Positions 26,474 to 36,294 are shown, counted from the stretch's first letter. The stretch is 64,000 bases of DNA from Flavobacteriaceae bacterium (GCA_002862805.1 PKEA01000062.1:1-64000); one strand, 5' to 3'. Program-made: numbers and translations. The notes: a model not told the origin generated them from the letters alone.

Positions 26474-27209
26474 TAAGAAAATTATAGGTCTTTTTTTAAT
26501 TTTCTTTACTTCTGTAATTTATAGTCAAAGTTATACTGATACGCAAGGAAGGTTTATTTCTTCGGTAGATTATAAAATTACTAAAAAATTAAAAATTTCA
26601 GGTGAATATAGATATTCATTACAGAATGATTTTGCCGTGTTTAGATCAAGTGCAGGAGAAATTGGTTTAAAATACGATTTTACAAAACGATTAAATGTTT
26701 TAGGCGGTTATCGATTCACAACTTCTTTTGAAGAAGACAACCATCGTTTTTTTGTTGGAATTAAATACAATAAAAAATGGAACGACTTTAAAGCGGCTAT
26801 AACATCAAAATATCAATTTTCTACTAATAGTTTTGATTCGGACTTTATGCAGTATTATAAAGAACCCGTTCATATGCTTAGAGAAGAAATAAGTTTAGAT
26901 TATGATATTCCAAATACGAAAGCTTCAGTATTTATTGCTTCTGAAATATTTCTGAAAATGGACAGTCAGCCTTATTTAAAATGGAATAGAATGCGTTATT
27001 CTATTGGTGGAGAATACAGATTGAAGTATGGTACCACAGTTGGTCTTTCGGGTTTTTATGACGATAAAGTGAATCCGCAAAAAAATGATAGGATTGTACT
27101 TGTTACAAAACTGAACGTTTCAATTGATGGTTTTCTTAAAAAGCTAAAAAAGAATAAGAAGAAAGCGTTGAAAAAGGAAAATGAACAAAATGAAGAAATT
27201 GAAGAATAA
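26463..27209 (+). CDS. DUF2490 outer-membrane-type protein
   Basis: This 248-residue exported protein has a signal peptide (IIGLFLIFFTSVIYSQ). A series of short amphipathic strands typical of DUF2490 barrels follows (KLKISGEYRYSLQ, LNVLGGYRFTTS, RFFVGIKYNKKW, YSIGGEYRLKYG). The C-terminus is Lys/Glu-rich (KKLKKNKKKALKKENEQNEEIEE), which is unusual after a barrel and would lie in the periplasm. It is the last gene of the CotH unit, before a bidirectional terminator. Function is unknown; sugar or metal binding has not been shown. Confidence 0.85.
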   Translation: MMINKKIIGLFLIFFTSVIYSQSYTDTQGRFISSVDYKITKKLKISGEYRYSLQNDFAVFRSSAGEIGLKYDFTKRLNVLGGYRFTTSFEEDNHRFFVGIKYNKKWNDFKAAITSKYQFSTNSFDSDFMQYYKEPVHMLREEISLDYDIPNTKASVFIASEIFLKMDSQPYLKWNRMRYSIGGEYRLKYGTTVGLSGFYDDKVNPQKNDRIVLVTKLNVSIDGFLKKLKKNKKKALKKENEQNEEIEE

Positions 27210-27214
27210 AAAAA

Positions 27215-27240
27215 AGCGAAACATTTGTTTCGCTTTTTTT
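27215..27240. terminator. bidirectional terminator
   Basis: The hairpin AGCGAAAC-ATTT-GTTTCGCT is flanked by A and T runs. It sits between the convergent DUF2490 and sucD genes and can serve both strands. Confidence 0.9.
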
Positions 27241-27257
27241 TATCTGATAGTTTAAGA

Positions 27258-28130
27258 TTAACCTAAAACTTCTTTTACTTTTTTACCAATTTCAGCTGGA
27301 GAATCTACAACGTGAATTCCGTTTTCTCTCATAATACGTTTCTTAGCTTCAGCTGTATCATCAGATCCTCCTACAATTGCACCTGCGTGACCCATTGTAC
27401 GACCTGCTGGAGCAGTTTCACCTGCAATAAAACCAACAACTGGTTTTCTGTTTCCGTCCGCTTTAACCCATTTAGCAGCATCAGCTTCTAATTGACCACC
27501 AATTTCACCTATCATTACGATGATTTCAGTTTCTGGATCGTTCATTAATAATTCAACAGCTTCTTTAGTTGTAGTTCCAATGATTGGATCTCCACCAATT
27601 CCGATAGCTGTAGTAACTCCTAATCCTTGTTTTGCAACTTGATCAGCAGCTTCATAAGTTAAAGTACCTGATTTAGAAACGATACCTACTGTTCCTTTTT
27701 TGAAAACAAAACCTGGCATAATACCAACTTTAGCTTCACCTGGAGTAATAACACCTGGACAGTTAGGACCTACTAAACGACAATCTCTATCTTGTACATA
27801 AGCGTAAGCTTTAATCATATCAGCAACAGGGATTCCCTCTGTGATACAAATAATAACTTTAATTCCTGCATCAGCAGCTTCCATAATTGCATCGGCAGCA
27901 AAAGCTGGAGGTACAAATAAAATAGAAGTATCAGCTCCTGCTTGATCAACTGCATCTTTTACAGTATTAAAAACAGGAAGGTCTAAATGTGTTTGACCAC
28001 CTTTACCTGGAGTAACTCCACCTACAACATTTGTTCCGTATTCAATCATTTGAGTAGCGTGGAAAGTTCCTTCGCTACCTGTAAATCCTTGAACAATTAT
28101 TTTTGAATCTTTATTTACTAAAACACTCAT
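27258..28130 (-). CDS. sucD: succinate-CoA ligase, alpha subunit
   Basis: This TCA-cycle enzyme interconverts succinyl-CoA and succinate with substrate-level phosphorylation, as a complex with SucC. It is 290 residues, standard length. The CoA-binding N-terminal domain is clear ([32 protein letters not shown]). The ligase domain has [21 protein letters not shown] and the phospho-histidine segment [13 protein letters not shown]. sucC is not adjacent, as is common in Flavobacteria. A gap of about 85 bases separates it from the next gene upstream. Confidence 0.97.
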   Translation of the reverse strand: MSVLVNKDSKIIVQGFTGSEGTFHATQMIEYGTNVVGGVTPGKGGQTHLDLPVFNTVKDAVDQAGADTSILFVPPAFAADAIMEAADAGIKVIICITEGIPVADMIKAYAYVQDRDCRLVGPNCPGVITPGEAKVGIMPGFVFKKGTVGIVSKSGTLTYEAADQVAKQGLGVTTAIGIGGDPIIGTTTKEAVELLMNDPETEIIVMIGEIGGQLEADAAKWVKADGNRKPVVGFIAGETAPAGRTMGHAGAIVGGSDDTAEAKKRIMRENGIHVVDSPAEIGKKVKEVLG

Positions 28131-28214
28131 GATATGATTATTATAATTATATTTTTATTTGTGATGCAAAAGTAAGATTTTTGATAAAAAAACGATACCT
28201 TTTTTACTTTTATT

Positions 28215-28577
28215 TTATGCTGGTTGGCTAATTTGATAACCTTTTATTAATTTATTTCCTGAAAACTCCCAAATAACAATAATTTTTGCAATATGCATTA
28301 ATTCTTTAGGGTTTTCTATGGTTGCAACTTTATGGTTATAATGAACAGTTACTAAATCATCTTCGGCGATTAAATGCTCAATCTCAATAATTGATTTATG
28401 ATAATTTTGACTTAATTCTTTGCCTAAATTTATTATTCCCTCTTTTTCTAAAATTAAAGTTCCTTCAGAACTATCCCAATGAAGAATAACATCATCATGT
28501 AGTATTTTATTTAATGCATTTACATCTCTAATACCATCTGAAATATAAAACTCTTTAAGTAGTTCTTTTTTTGCCAT
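28215..28577 (-). CDS. NTF2-like (SnoaL-type) protein
   Basis: This 120-residue cytosolic protein has the cone-shaped NTF2-like fold. An N-terminal helix starts KELLKEFYISDGIRDVNAL, then comes LHDDVILHWDSSEGTLILEKEGI and strands ending VIWEFSGNKLIKGYQISQ. The fold is used by both enzymes and ligand binders, so activity cannot be named. It lies 2 bases after the LpxD-like gene, as the last member of the lipid A/efp unit, but this may be only co-transcription. Confidence 0.78.
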   Translation of the reverse strand: MAKKELLKEFYISDGIRDVNALNKILHDDVILHWDSSEGTLILEKEGIINLGKELSQNYHKSIIEIEHLIAEDDLVTVHYNHKVATIENPKELMHIAKIIVIWEFSGNKLIKGYQISQPA

Positions 28578-28579
28578 AA

Positions 28580-29509
28580 TTACTTTAATTTATTTAGAAT
28601 CTCAGGAATTCGTTTAATATTTACTAACTGCTTTAGCTTTTCTCTAGATTCTTCAATAGGAGTACCAAAATAGGTCTTCCCTCCTTCTATAGATTTTGTC
28701 ACCCCAGTTTGCCCTAGTATTATTGCTTTTTCTCCAATTGAAATTCCGCTTGTTGTTCCTACTTGCCCCCAAATAGTAACTTCATTTTCAATCACAACAC
28801 AACCCGCAATTCCTGTTTGAGCAGCAATTAAACATTTCTTACCAATAATTGTATCATGACCAACATGAACCTGATTGTCTATTTTTGTTCCTTCTCCAAT
28901 AGTAGTATCTCCAGTAACTCCTTTATCAATAGTACATAAAGCTCCTATTCCAACATTATCTTCTATGACTACTCTTCCGTTTGATAAAAGTTGGTCATAC
29001 CCTTCCGGACGTTTTTTATAATAAAAAGCATCAGCGCCAAGAATTGTTCCGGCTTGTATAACTACATTATTACCAATTATCGTATTGTCATAAATAGTAA
29101 CATTTGGATGAATAATACAATTTGTGCCAATTGATACATTATTACCAATGAAGCAATTAGGTTGAATTAACGACCCTTCTCCTACTTTAGATGATTCAGA
29201 AATTGAAACATTTGAAGGTTGAAAAGGTCTAAAGTGTTTTGTTAATGTGTTAAAATCTCTAAAAGGATCATCTGAAATTAGTAAAGCTTTACCTTTTGGA
29301 CATTCTACTTCTTTATTAATTAAAATAATTGTAGCTGCCGATTGTAATGCTTTGTCATAATATTTTGGATGATCAACAAAAACGATATCTCCAGGTGTAA
29401 CCACATGAATTTCATTCATACCTTCAACCGGAAAATCATCATTACCAACATAATTAGCACTAATTATATTTGCAATATCTTTAAGAGTTTGTTTTGAAGA
29501 AAATTTCAT
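28580..29509 (-). CDS. LpxD-like acyltransferase (second LpxD paralogue)
   Basis: This 309-residue left-handed beta-helix protein has many hexapeptide repeats ([40 protein letters not shown]) and an N-terminal uridine-binding-like domain ([17 protein letters not shown]). It resembles UDP-3-O-acylglucosamine N-acyltransferase, but the canonical lpxD is at 32303-33319 in the same cluster. The motif with the catalytic His is kept ([11 protein letters not shown]). It may add a different acyl chain or act on another UDP-sugar. Its position 6 bases after efp in the lipid A unit is conserved in relatives as I recall them. Confidence 0.85.
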   Translation of the reverse strand: MKFSSKQTLKDIANIISANYVGNDDFPVEGMNEIHVVTPGDIVFVDHPKYYDKALQSAATIILINKEVECPKGKALLISDDPFRDFNTLTKHFRPFQPSNVSISESSKVGEGSLIQPNCFIGNNVSIGTNCIIHPNVTIYDNTIIGNNVVIQAGTILGADAFYYKKRPEGYDQLLSNGRVVIEDNVGIGALCTIDKGVTGDTTIGEGTKIDNQVHVGHDTIIGKKCLIAAQTGIAGCVVIENEVTIWGQVGTTSGISIGEKAIILGQTGVTKSIEGGKTYFGTPIEESREKLKQLVNIKRIPEILNKLK

Positions 29510-29515
29510 ATAAAA

Positions 29516-30082
29516 TTATTCTTTTACTCGCTCCATATAATTACCAGAAGCAGTATCAATTTTAATTTTATCTCCTTCATTTATAAACAAAGGCACATTA
29601 ACACTAGCGCCTGTTTCAACAGTTGCAGGTTTTGTAGCATTTGTTGCTGTATTTCCTTTCAAACCTGGTTCAGTATATGTTACTTCAAGAACAATTGAAG
29701 CTGGCATATCTACTGATAAAGGTAAATCAGTTTCAGTGTTTATTTGTAGTAATACATTTGTTCCTTCTTTTAATAAATCTGGAGCATCTAAAACACTTCT
29801 TTGTAAAGTAATTTGTTCGTAGTTATCTACGTTCATAAAGTGAAATGTTTCACCTTCTGCATATAAAAATTGATAGGTATGCGTTTCTACACGAACAACA
29901 TCAATTTTATGCCCTGCTGAAAAGGTATTGTCTAATACTTTTCCATTACTAACTGATTTTAATTTTGTTCTTACAAAAGCAGGTCCTTTTCCTGGTTTAA
30001 CGTGTAAAAATTCAATAATTTTATATATATCGTGATTATATTTAATACATAATCCGTTTCTAATATCTGAAGTACTTGCCAT
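29516..30082 (-). CDS. efp: translation elongation factor P
   Basis: EF-P binds stalled ribosomes between the P and E sites and relieves polyproline pauses. It is 188 residues with the three-barrel layout: KOW-like N-domain (IRNGLCIKYNHDIYKI), the loop with the functional lysine in HVKPGKGPAFVRTKLK, and the C-terminal OB domains ending GDKIKIDTASGNYMERVKE. It lies inside the lipid A gene cluster between lpxA and the second lpxD-like gene, as in other Flavobacteria. No EpmA/EpmB modification genes are nearby. Confidence 0.97.
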   Translation of the reverse strand: MASTSDIRNGLCIKYNHDIYKIIEFLHVKPGKGPAFVRTKLKSVSNGKVLDNTFSAGHKIDVVRVETHTYQFLYAEGETFHFMNVDNYEQITLQRSVLDAPDLLKEGTNVLLQINTETDLPLSVDMPASIVLEVTYTEPGLKGNTATNATKPATVETGASVNVPLFINEGDKIKIDTASGNYMERVKE

Positions 30083-30119
30083 TTTATTTATTTTATTTAA
30101 ATTTTAATATATTTAAAGT

Positions 30120-30905
30120 CTATCCAATTCCTGAATAACCTTTCATAATTCCTCTTGAAGAATTTTTTATGAAATCTAAAATTTCATCTCTTTCGTTAGT
30201 TGCTTCCATTTCAGCTTCAATGATACTAACTGCTTGAGAAGTATTGTAATTTTTTTGATATAAAATTCTGTATATATCTTGAACTTCTCTAATCTTTTCA
30301 GTTGTAAAACCTCTTCTTCTTAATCCTACAGAGTTTATACCAACGTAAGATAAAGGTTCTTTTGCTGCTTTTGTAAAGGGTGGAACATCTTTACGGACTA
30401 AAGAACCACCAGAAATCATTGCATGTTCTCCAATACTAATAAATTGATGAACAGCTGCTAAACCTCCAATAATAGCAAAGTTACCTACGGTTACATGACC
30501 AGCTAATGCAACGCCATTTACAATAATTGCATTATTACCAATATTACAGTCGTGTGCTATATGTGCTGTAGCCATAATTAAACAATTTTGACCGATTACT
30601 GTTTTCCCAGAAGCTGAAGTTCCTCTGTTAATTGTAACACATTCTCTTACAGTTGTATTATCTCCTATAATTGCTAAAGAATCTTCTCCACCAAATTTTA
30701 AGTCTTGAGGAACTGCAGCAATTACTGCACCTGGAAAAATGTTACAATTCTTACCAATTCTTGCTCCTTCCATTATTGTTACATTAGAACCTATCCAAGT
30801 TCCTTCACCAATTTCAACATTATTATGAATAGTTGTAAAAGGATCTATAACCACATTTCGAGCAATTTTCGCTCCAGGATGTACATATGCTAACGGTTGA
30901 TTCAT
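30120..30905 (-). CDS. lpxA: acyl-ACP--UDP-N-acetylglucosamine O-acyltransferase
   Basis: LpxA carries out the first step of lipid A synthesis, transferring a hydroxyacyl chain from ACP to the 3-OH of UDP-GlcNAc in the cytosol. It is 261 residues with the left-handed beta-helix (ARNVVIDPFTTIHNNVEIG), the catalytic His in TAHIAHDCNIG, HVTVGNFAIIGG, and the C-terminal helical domain (RRGFTTEKIREVQDIYRIL). It starts 6 bases after lpxC/fabZ stops. The order lpxD, lpxC/fabZ, lpxA, efp is one operon. Confidence 0.97.
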   Translation of the reverse strand: MNQPLAYVHPGAKIARNVVIDPFTTIHNNVEIGEGTWIGSNVTIMEGARIGKNCNIFPGAVIAAVPQDLKFGGEDSLAIIGDNTTVRECVTINRGTSASGKTVIGQNCLIMATAHIAHDCNIGNNAIIVNGVALAGHVTVGNFAIIGGLAAVHQFISIGEHAMISGGSLVRKDVPPFTKAAKEPLSYVGINSVGLRRRGFTTEKIREVQDIYRILYQKNYNTSQAVSIIEAEMEATNERDEILDFIKNSSRGIMKGYSGIG

Positions 30906-30911
30906 AAAATA

Positions 30912-32297
30912 TTATTTTTTTGCTATTTGTGCCATTAATTCGGCTTGTGCAACTAATTTACCGTTTGCATAAGCATAAGCTTGCATATGGCATATTCCAC
31001 GTCTAATAGGTGTTATTAAATCACATTTAAATACTAATGTATCACCAGGTAATACTTTTTGTTTGAATTTAACATTATCAATTTTCATGAAGAATGTTAA
31101 ATAATTTTCAGGATCTGGTACAGAACTTAAAATTAAAATACCTCCTGTTTGAGCCATTGCTTCTACAATTAAAACCCCAGGCATTACTGGAGCTCCAGGA
31201 AAATGTCCCACGAAGAAATCTTCATTCATAGTTACATTTTTCAACCCAACTACATGACTGTCTGACATTTCTAAAATTCTATCAACTAATAAAAACGGTG
31301 GACGGTGAGGCAACATAGACATAATTTTTGTTATGTCCATTAATGGTTCTTTATGTAAATCGTATACAGGAATTTGGTTTCTCTGTTCTGCTTTAATTAT
31401 TTTTGAAAGATGTTTTGCAAATTGTGTATTAATCGAATGACCTGGTTTATTTGCAATAACTTTTCCTTGAATTTTAATACCTACTAAAGCTAAATCTCCA
31501 ATAACATCTAGCAATTTATGACGAGCAGCTTCATTTGGAAAGTGTAAAGTAAGATTGTCTAAAATTCCGTTTTCTTTTACAGAAATTTTATCTTTATTAA
31601 AAGCTTTTTTTAAGTTCTCCATGGTTTCAGGAGAAATTTCTTTATCTACATAAACTATTGCATTATTTAAATCACCACCTTTAATTAGACCATGTTGCAA
31701 TAAGCTTTCTAATTCATGTAAAAAGCTAAAAGTTCTACAATCAGCAATTTCAGTTTTAAATTCTGAAATTGAATTCATTGTTGCATTTTGAGTTCCTAAA
31801 ATTTTAGTTCCAAAATCAACCATTGCTGTAACACTATATTCATCACTTGGAATAATAGTTATTTCACTTCCGGTTGTTTCATCTTTATATGAAATAACTT
31901 CTTTAACAACATAAACATTTCTTTCAGCACATTGCTCTTCAATACCTACTTTTTCAATGGCTTCAACAAAGTACTTTGATGACCCATCCATAATAGGAGG
32001 CTCAGAAGCGTTTAATTCTATAATTACATTGTCAACATCACAACCTACAAAAGCAGCTAAAACATGCTCTGAAGTTTGAATATTAACTCCGCCTTTTTCA
32101 AGGTTAGTTCCTCTTTGTGTGTTTACTACATAGTTTGCATCAGCTTCAATAACTGGTTGACCTTCAAGATCAACTCTAATAAATGTAAAACCGTTGTTAA
32201 CTGGTGCAGGTTTAAATGTCATTATAACATCTTGTCCTGTGTGTAATCCTACTCCTGTAAGAGTTATTTCACTTGCGATGGTTTTTTGCTTAACCAT
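30912..32297 (-). CDS. lpxC/fabZ: bifunctional LpxC deacetylase / FabZ dehydratase
   Basis: The N-terminal part (about 1-305) is UDP-3-O-acyl-GlcNAc deacetylase, the committed step of lipid A synthesis, with zinc ligands in TSEHVLAAF and HKLLDVIGDLALVG plus the later HSINTQFAKHL. The C-terminal part (about 315-461) is beta-hydroxyacyl-ACP dehydratase FabZ, with MLPHRPPFLLVDRI and the hot-dog active site GHFPGAPVMPGVLIVEAMAQTGG. Fusion of these neighbouring steps at the lipid A/fatty acid branch point is typical of Bacteroidetes. It lies 5 bases after lpxD. Confidence 0.97.
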   Translation of the reverse strand: MVKQKTIASEITLTGVGLHTGQDVIMTFKPAPVNNGFTFIRVDLEGQPVIEADANYVVNTQRGTNLEKGGVNIQTSEHVLAAFVGCDVDNVIIELNASEPPIMDGSSKYFVEAIEKVGIEEQCAERNVYVVKEVISYKDETTGSEITIIPSDEYSVTAMVDFGTKILGTQNATMNSISEFKTEIADCRTFSFLHELESLLQHGLIKGGDLNNAIVYVDKEISPETMENLKKAFNKDKISVKENGILDNLTLHFPNEAARHKLLDVIGDLALVGIKIQGKVIANKPGHSINTQFAKHLSKIIKAEQRNQIPVYDLHKEPLMDITKIMSMLPHRPPFLLVDRILEMSDSHVVGLKNVTMNEDFFVGHFPGAPVMPGVLIVEAMAQTGGILILSSVPDPENYLTFFMKIDNVKFKQKVLPGDTLVFKCDLITPIRRGICHMQAYAYANGKLVAQAELMAQIAKK

Positions 32298-32302
32298 AAG
32301 AA

Positions 32303-33319
32303 TTAATTATTTTTTTTAAATTCGTTAATATCTGAAACTATTTTAGGTAAATTTTTAAAATGAACATATGATTTAGCAAAATCTCCATAATTAAATGCTG
32401 GAGAACCTTGAACTACTTCATTATCTGGTAGATTTTTACCAATTCCTGATTGCGCTTGTACTTTTACTCCATTTCCGATCGTTAAATGCCCCGCAATTCC
32501 TACCTGTCCGCCAATCATGCAATTTTTTCCAATTTTTGTAGAACCTGCAATTCCTGTTTGAGCAGCAATAACCGTATTTTCGTCAATATCTACATTATGT
32601 GCTACTTGTATGTGATTGTCTAATTTTACTCCGTTTCTAATAAATGTAGAACCTAATGTCGCTCTATCAATAGTAGTGTTTGCACCTATTTCAACATCAT
32701 TTTCTATAATTACATTACCTATTTGTGGTACTTTTTTAAATGTACCGTCTTGTTGTGGTGCAAAACCAAATCCGTCTGAACCAATAATTGTTCCTGAATG
32801 AATAGTACAATTGTTACCAATTTCAGTTTCTGAATAAATTCGTACACCAGCAAAAAAGATACAATCATTACCTATAGTTACATTATCGCCAATAAAACTA
32901 TTAGGATAAATTTTTACATTAGTACCTATTTTTACATTTTTACCAATGTAACAAAAACTACCTAAATATAGTCCTTCACCATAAGTAACATTTTCTGAAA
33001 TCATTGATGGCTGTTCAATACCTGATTTCATTAGCTTTACCTGATTGTAATATTCTAATAATTTAGAAAAAGATTTATATGCATCTTCAACCTTAATTAA
33101 AGTTGTAGTTATTTCTTGTTCTGGTACAAAAGTATTGCTAACAATCGTTATAGTTGCTTTTGTAGAGTATATGTAATTGATATACTTAGGATTAGCTAAA
33201 AAAGTTAATGATCCTTCTGTGCCTTCTTCTATTTTCGCTAATTTAAAAACTTCAGCATTAGGATTCCCTACTACTTTACCTTCTAATATACCTGCTATTT
33301 GTTCTGCTGTAAATTTCAT
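32303..33319 (-). CDS. lpxD: UDP-3-O-acylglucosamine N-acyltransferase
   Basis: LpxD catalyses the third lipid A step, adding the N-linked hydroxyacyl chain. It is 338 residues. It has the N-terminal uridine-binding domain (AEQIAGILEGKVVGNPNAEV), the trimeric beta-helix (IGKNVKIGTNVKIYPNSFIG) and the catalytic His segment DNHIQVAHNVDID. The C-terminal part ends in an acyl-length-type helix (VHFKNLPKIVSDINEFKK). It is the first gene of the lpx unit, 31 bases after the HD-domain gene, so it may also be read from upstream. Confidence 0.97.
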   Translation of the reverse strand: MKFTAEQIAGILEGKVVGNPNAEVFKLAKIEEGTEGSLTFLANPKYINYIYSTKATITIVSNTFVPEQEITTTLIKVEDAYKSFSKLLEYYNQVKLMKSGIEQPSMISENVTYGEGLYLGSFCYIGKNVKIGTNVKIYPNSFIGDNVTIGNDCIFFAGVRIYSETEIGNNCTIHSGTIIGSDGFGFAPQQDGTFKKVPQIGNVIIENDVEIGANTTIDRATLGSTFIRNGVKLDNHIQVAHNVDIDENTVIAAQTGIAGSTKIGKNCMIGGQVGIAGHLTIGNGVKVQAQSGIGKNLPDNEVVQGSPAFNYGDFAKSYVHFKNLPKIVSDINEFKKNN

Positions 33320-33350
33320 CTTGACAAAAATATAAAATTAAATTAAATAC

Positions 33351-34586
33351 TTAGACTTCCAATACTACTTTTGGAAAACATATAAAATATTTTGTAACAG
33401 GTTTAGATAATGCTTTTAAATTTAATTGATCAGAAGCTTCTACTACATCTTCCACTTTTTTGTTCTTTTTTAGTATTCGTATAGGTTCATCATTTTTATT
33501 ATAAGCCTGATTTTTTATTTTTCCTTTAAACACAAAATAAGCCGCTTCTTTTTCAGATAAACTATGTTTTTTCATGTATAATTCTATATAACCTAATAAT
33601 CTCTCTTTGTTAGGTTTATCATCTCCCATCTGAATTTTTAGTAGATCTCTGTTTAATATCATTTTACACAAAGAACTCAATACAAAATCATCGTGAAATT
33701 GCCATTCTTTTATTGCTCCCATCACATCATAATCATCCAATAATGCAAATTTTTCAAGTATTGAATTATTGAAATCTATTAATGAAATTTTATTATTTAA
33801 GAAGAATTTTAACGGCTGACTACAATTTAAAATAATTCCTTTTTGAGATAATTCTTTTGCTCTTTTTAAGATTTTTGTCAATATTAATTCAGCAACTACT
33901 CCAGTTTTATGTAAATAAACTTGCCAATACATTAATCTTCTTGCTACTAAAAACATTTCTACCGAATAAATCCCTTTTTCCTCAATAACTAAGCAGTCAT
34001 CCTGAACATTCATCATTTGAATTAATCGTTCACTGTTGATGTTTCCTTCAGCAACTCCACTATAAAAACTATCGCGACGCAAATAATCCATTCTATCCAT
34101 ATCTAATTGACTCGAAATTAATTGCAACATGAATTTTCTATGATATTCACCTTTAAAAACTTGTATCGCTAAATCTAATTGCCCATTAAATTCAACATTT
34201 AATTCTTGCATGAAAAGTAATGATAATTCTTCATGATGCACTTCTTCAACAATACTTTTTTCCATTGCATGACTGTATGGGCCGTGGCCTATATCATGTA
34301 AAAGTATAGCTACATAAAGGGCATTTTCCTCATCATCTGAAATATCAACTCCTTTAAAGCGCAATGTTTGTACAGCTTTTTGCATAATATGCATACAACC
34401 TATCGCATGATGAAAACGCGTATGATGTGCGCCAGGATAAACCAAATAAGTCATTCCCATTTGAGAAATTCTTCGCAAACGCTGAAAATATCTATGCTGA
34501 ATTAAATCGTAAATTAGAGTGTTAGGAATGGTTATGAAACCATAAATTGGATCGTTAAAAATTTTGAGTTTATTGGTTTGGCTCAC
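33351..34586 (-). CDS. HD-domain phosphohydrolase (dGTPase-like family)
   Basis: This 411-residue cytosolic protein has an HD domain with metal ligands in QRLRRISQMG, GAHHTRFHHAIGCMH, LLHDIGHGPYSHAME and a late Asp (SSQLDMDRMDYLRRDS). It resembles SAMHD1/dGTPase-type hydrolases, and the most likely substrate is a deoxynucleotide or nucleotide, but this is unproven. The start is GTG (GTGAGCCAAACC); no ATG lies nearer the conserved region. It heads the minus-strand lpx unit and diverges from porX. Confidence 0.88.
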   Translation of the reverse strand: MSQTNKLKIFNDPIYGFITIPNTLIYDLIQHRYFQRLRRISQMGMTYLVYPGAHHTRFHHAIGCMHIMQKAVQTLRFKGVDISDDEENALYVAILLHDIGHGPYSHAMEKSIVEEVHHEELSLLFMQELNVEFNGQLDLAIQVFKGEYHRKFMLQLISSQLDMDRMDYLRRDSFYSGVAEGNINSERLIQMMNVQDDCLVIEEKGIYSVEMFLVARRLMYWQVYLHKTGVVAELILTKILKRAKELSQKGIILNCSQPLKFFLNNKISLIDFNNSILEKFALLDDYDVMGAIKEWQFHDDFVLSSLCKMILNRDLLKIQMGDDKPNKERLLGYIELYMKKHSLSEKEAAYFVFKGKIKNQAYNKNDEPIRILKKNKKVEDVVEASDQLNLKALSKPVTKYFICFPKVVLEV

Positions 34587-34740
34587 AAGTTTAAATTTTG
34601 ATTAACAAATGTAATTAAAATTAACAGATTTTTTATGAACTATTAAATATTCATTTTTTTAAGTATATACATAAATTTTATACTAATTTTAATACATTCA
34701 TCGTTGAAGAAATAGTAACTTGCAGACAAATTAGTACAAA

Positions 34741-36294
34741 ATGAATAAAATAAAAATACTTTGGGTTGATGATGAAATTGACTTATTAAAGCCTCATATA
34801 TTATTTCTAGAAAAGAAAAACTACGACGTTACTACTTGTAATAACGGACAAGATGCAATTGAACTATTTGAAGAAAATAATTTTGATGTTGTTTTTTTAG
34901 ATGAAAATATGCCCGGTTTAAGTGGTCTCGAAACTTTATCAGAATTAAAAGAAAAAAAATCTTCTGTTCCTGTAATAATGATTACTAAAAGTGAAGAAGA
35001 ATATATTATGGAAGAAGCTATTGGCTCTAAAATAGCAGATTACTTAATAAAACCAGTAAACCCTAATCAAATACTCTTAAGTTTAAAAAAGAACTTAGAT
35101 CATTCTCGATTAGTCTCTGAAAAAACGACTTTAGACTACCAAAAAGAATTTCGTAAAATAGCTATGGATATGGCTATGGTCAATTCTTTTGAAGATTGGG
35201 CAGAATTATACAAAAGACTGATTTATTGGGAAATGGAACTTGAAAATATCGAAGACCAAAGCATGGTTGAAATATTGGAAAGTCAAAAAGTTGAAGCTAA
35301 TCATCAATTTGGAAAGTTTATTGAAAAAAACTACGAAGATTGGTTTGTTGAAAACAACAATAAACCAGTACTTTCACATAAACTTTTTGGAGAATTAGTT
35401 GCGCCTGAAATTCGTAAGAAAGACAAACCAATTCTATTTGTAGTTATAGATAATTTGAGATATGACCAATGGAAAGCTTTTGAAAACATTGTAAACAATC
35501 ATTACAAATTAGAAAAAGAGACTAGTTATTACGCAATGTTACCAACTGCTACTCAATATGCTCGTAATGCAATATTTTCTGGTTTAACTCCTTTGGAAAT
35601 GGAGAAAAAATTTCCGCAATATTGGAAAAATGACCCAGATGAAGGCGGAAAAAATTTATATGAAGGTGAGTTTTTAACGGAACAACTAAAACGTTTAGGT
35701 TTAGATATTAAACAAGAATATTATAAGATTACTAATTTTAGAGATGGAAAAAAATTAGCAGACAACTTCAAAGGATTAAAAGATAATGATTTAACTACAA
35801 TTGTTTATAATTTTGTAGATATGCTTTCACATGCCAAAACCGAAATGGAAGTTGTAAAGGAATTAGCTTCAGATGACAAAGCTTATCGCTCATTAACAGT
35901 AAGTTGGTTTAAAAATTCGCCTTTATTGGATATGATTCAGCAAGCCCAAAAAATGGGTTTCAAATTAATTTTAACTACCGATCATGGAACGATTAATTGT
36001 AAAAATCCGTCTAAAGTAATTGGCGACAAAAATACAAGTTTAAACCTTCGTTATAAAACTGGTAGAAGTTTAACCTATGAAAACAAAGATGTTTATGCAG
36101 TTAAAGATCCTAAAAAAATAGGTTTACCTGCATTAAATATGAGTAGTTCGTTTATTTTTGCAAAAAATGACTATTTCTTAGCTTATGTTAATAATTACAA
36201 TCATTATGTAAGTTATTATAGAAATACTTATCAACATGGTGGAATTTCATTAGAAGAAATGATCGTTCCTTTTTTAGTTTTAGAACCAAAATAA
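34741..36294 (+). CDS. porX: T9SS response regulator PorX
   Basis: PorX controls expression and function of the type IX secretion system, usually with the kinase PorY and the sigma factor SigP. It is 517 residues. The receiver domain (1-120) has WVDDE, phospho-acceptor Asp54 (VVFLDENMPGLSG) and ADYLIKPVNPNQ. A helical linker leads to a PglZ/alkaline-phosphatase-like domain (about 220-510) with VVIDNLRYDQWKAF, PTATQYARNAIFSG, LTTDHGTINCKNPS and HGGISLEEMIVPF. Its presence matches the two T9SS-tailed proteins encoded at 20846 and 22420. Confidence 0.96.
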   Translation: MNKIKILWVDDEIDLLKPHILFLEKKNYDVTTCNNGQDAIELFEENNFDVVFLDENMPGLSGLETLSELKEKKSSVPVIMITKSEEEYIMEEAIGSKIADYLIKPVNPNQILLSLKKNLDHSRLVSEKTTLDYQKEFRKIAMDMAMVNSFEDWAELYKRLIYWEMELENIEDQSMVEILESQKVEANHQFGKFIEKNYEDWFVENNNKPVLSHKLFGELVAPEIRKKDKPILFVVIDNLRYDQWKAFENIVNNHYKLEKETSYYAMLPTATQYARNAIFSGLTPLEMEKKFPQYWKNDPDEGGKNLYEGEFLTEQLKRLGLDIKQEYYKITNFRDGKKLADNFKGLKDNDLTTIVYNFVDMLSHAKTEMEVVKELASDDKAYRSLTVSWFKNSPLLDMIQQAQKMGFKLILTTDHGTINCKNPSKVIGDKNTSLNLRYKTGRSLTYENKDVYAVKDPKKIGLPALNMSSSFIFAKNDYFLAYVNNYNHYVSYYRNTYQHGGISLEEMIVPFLVLEPK

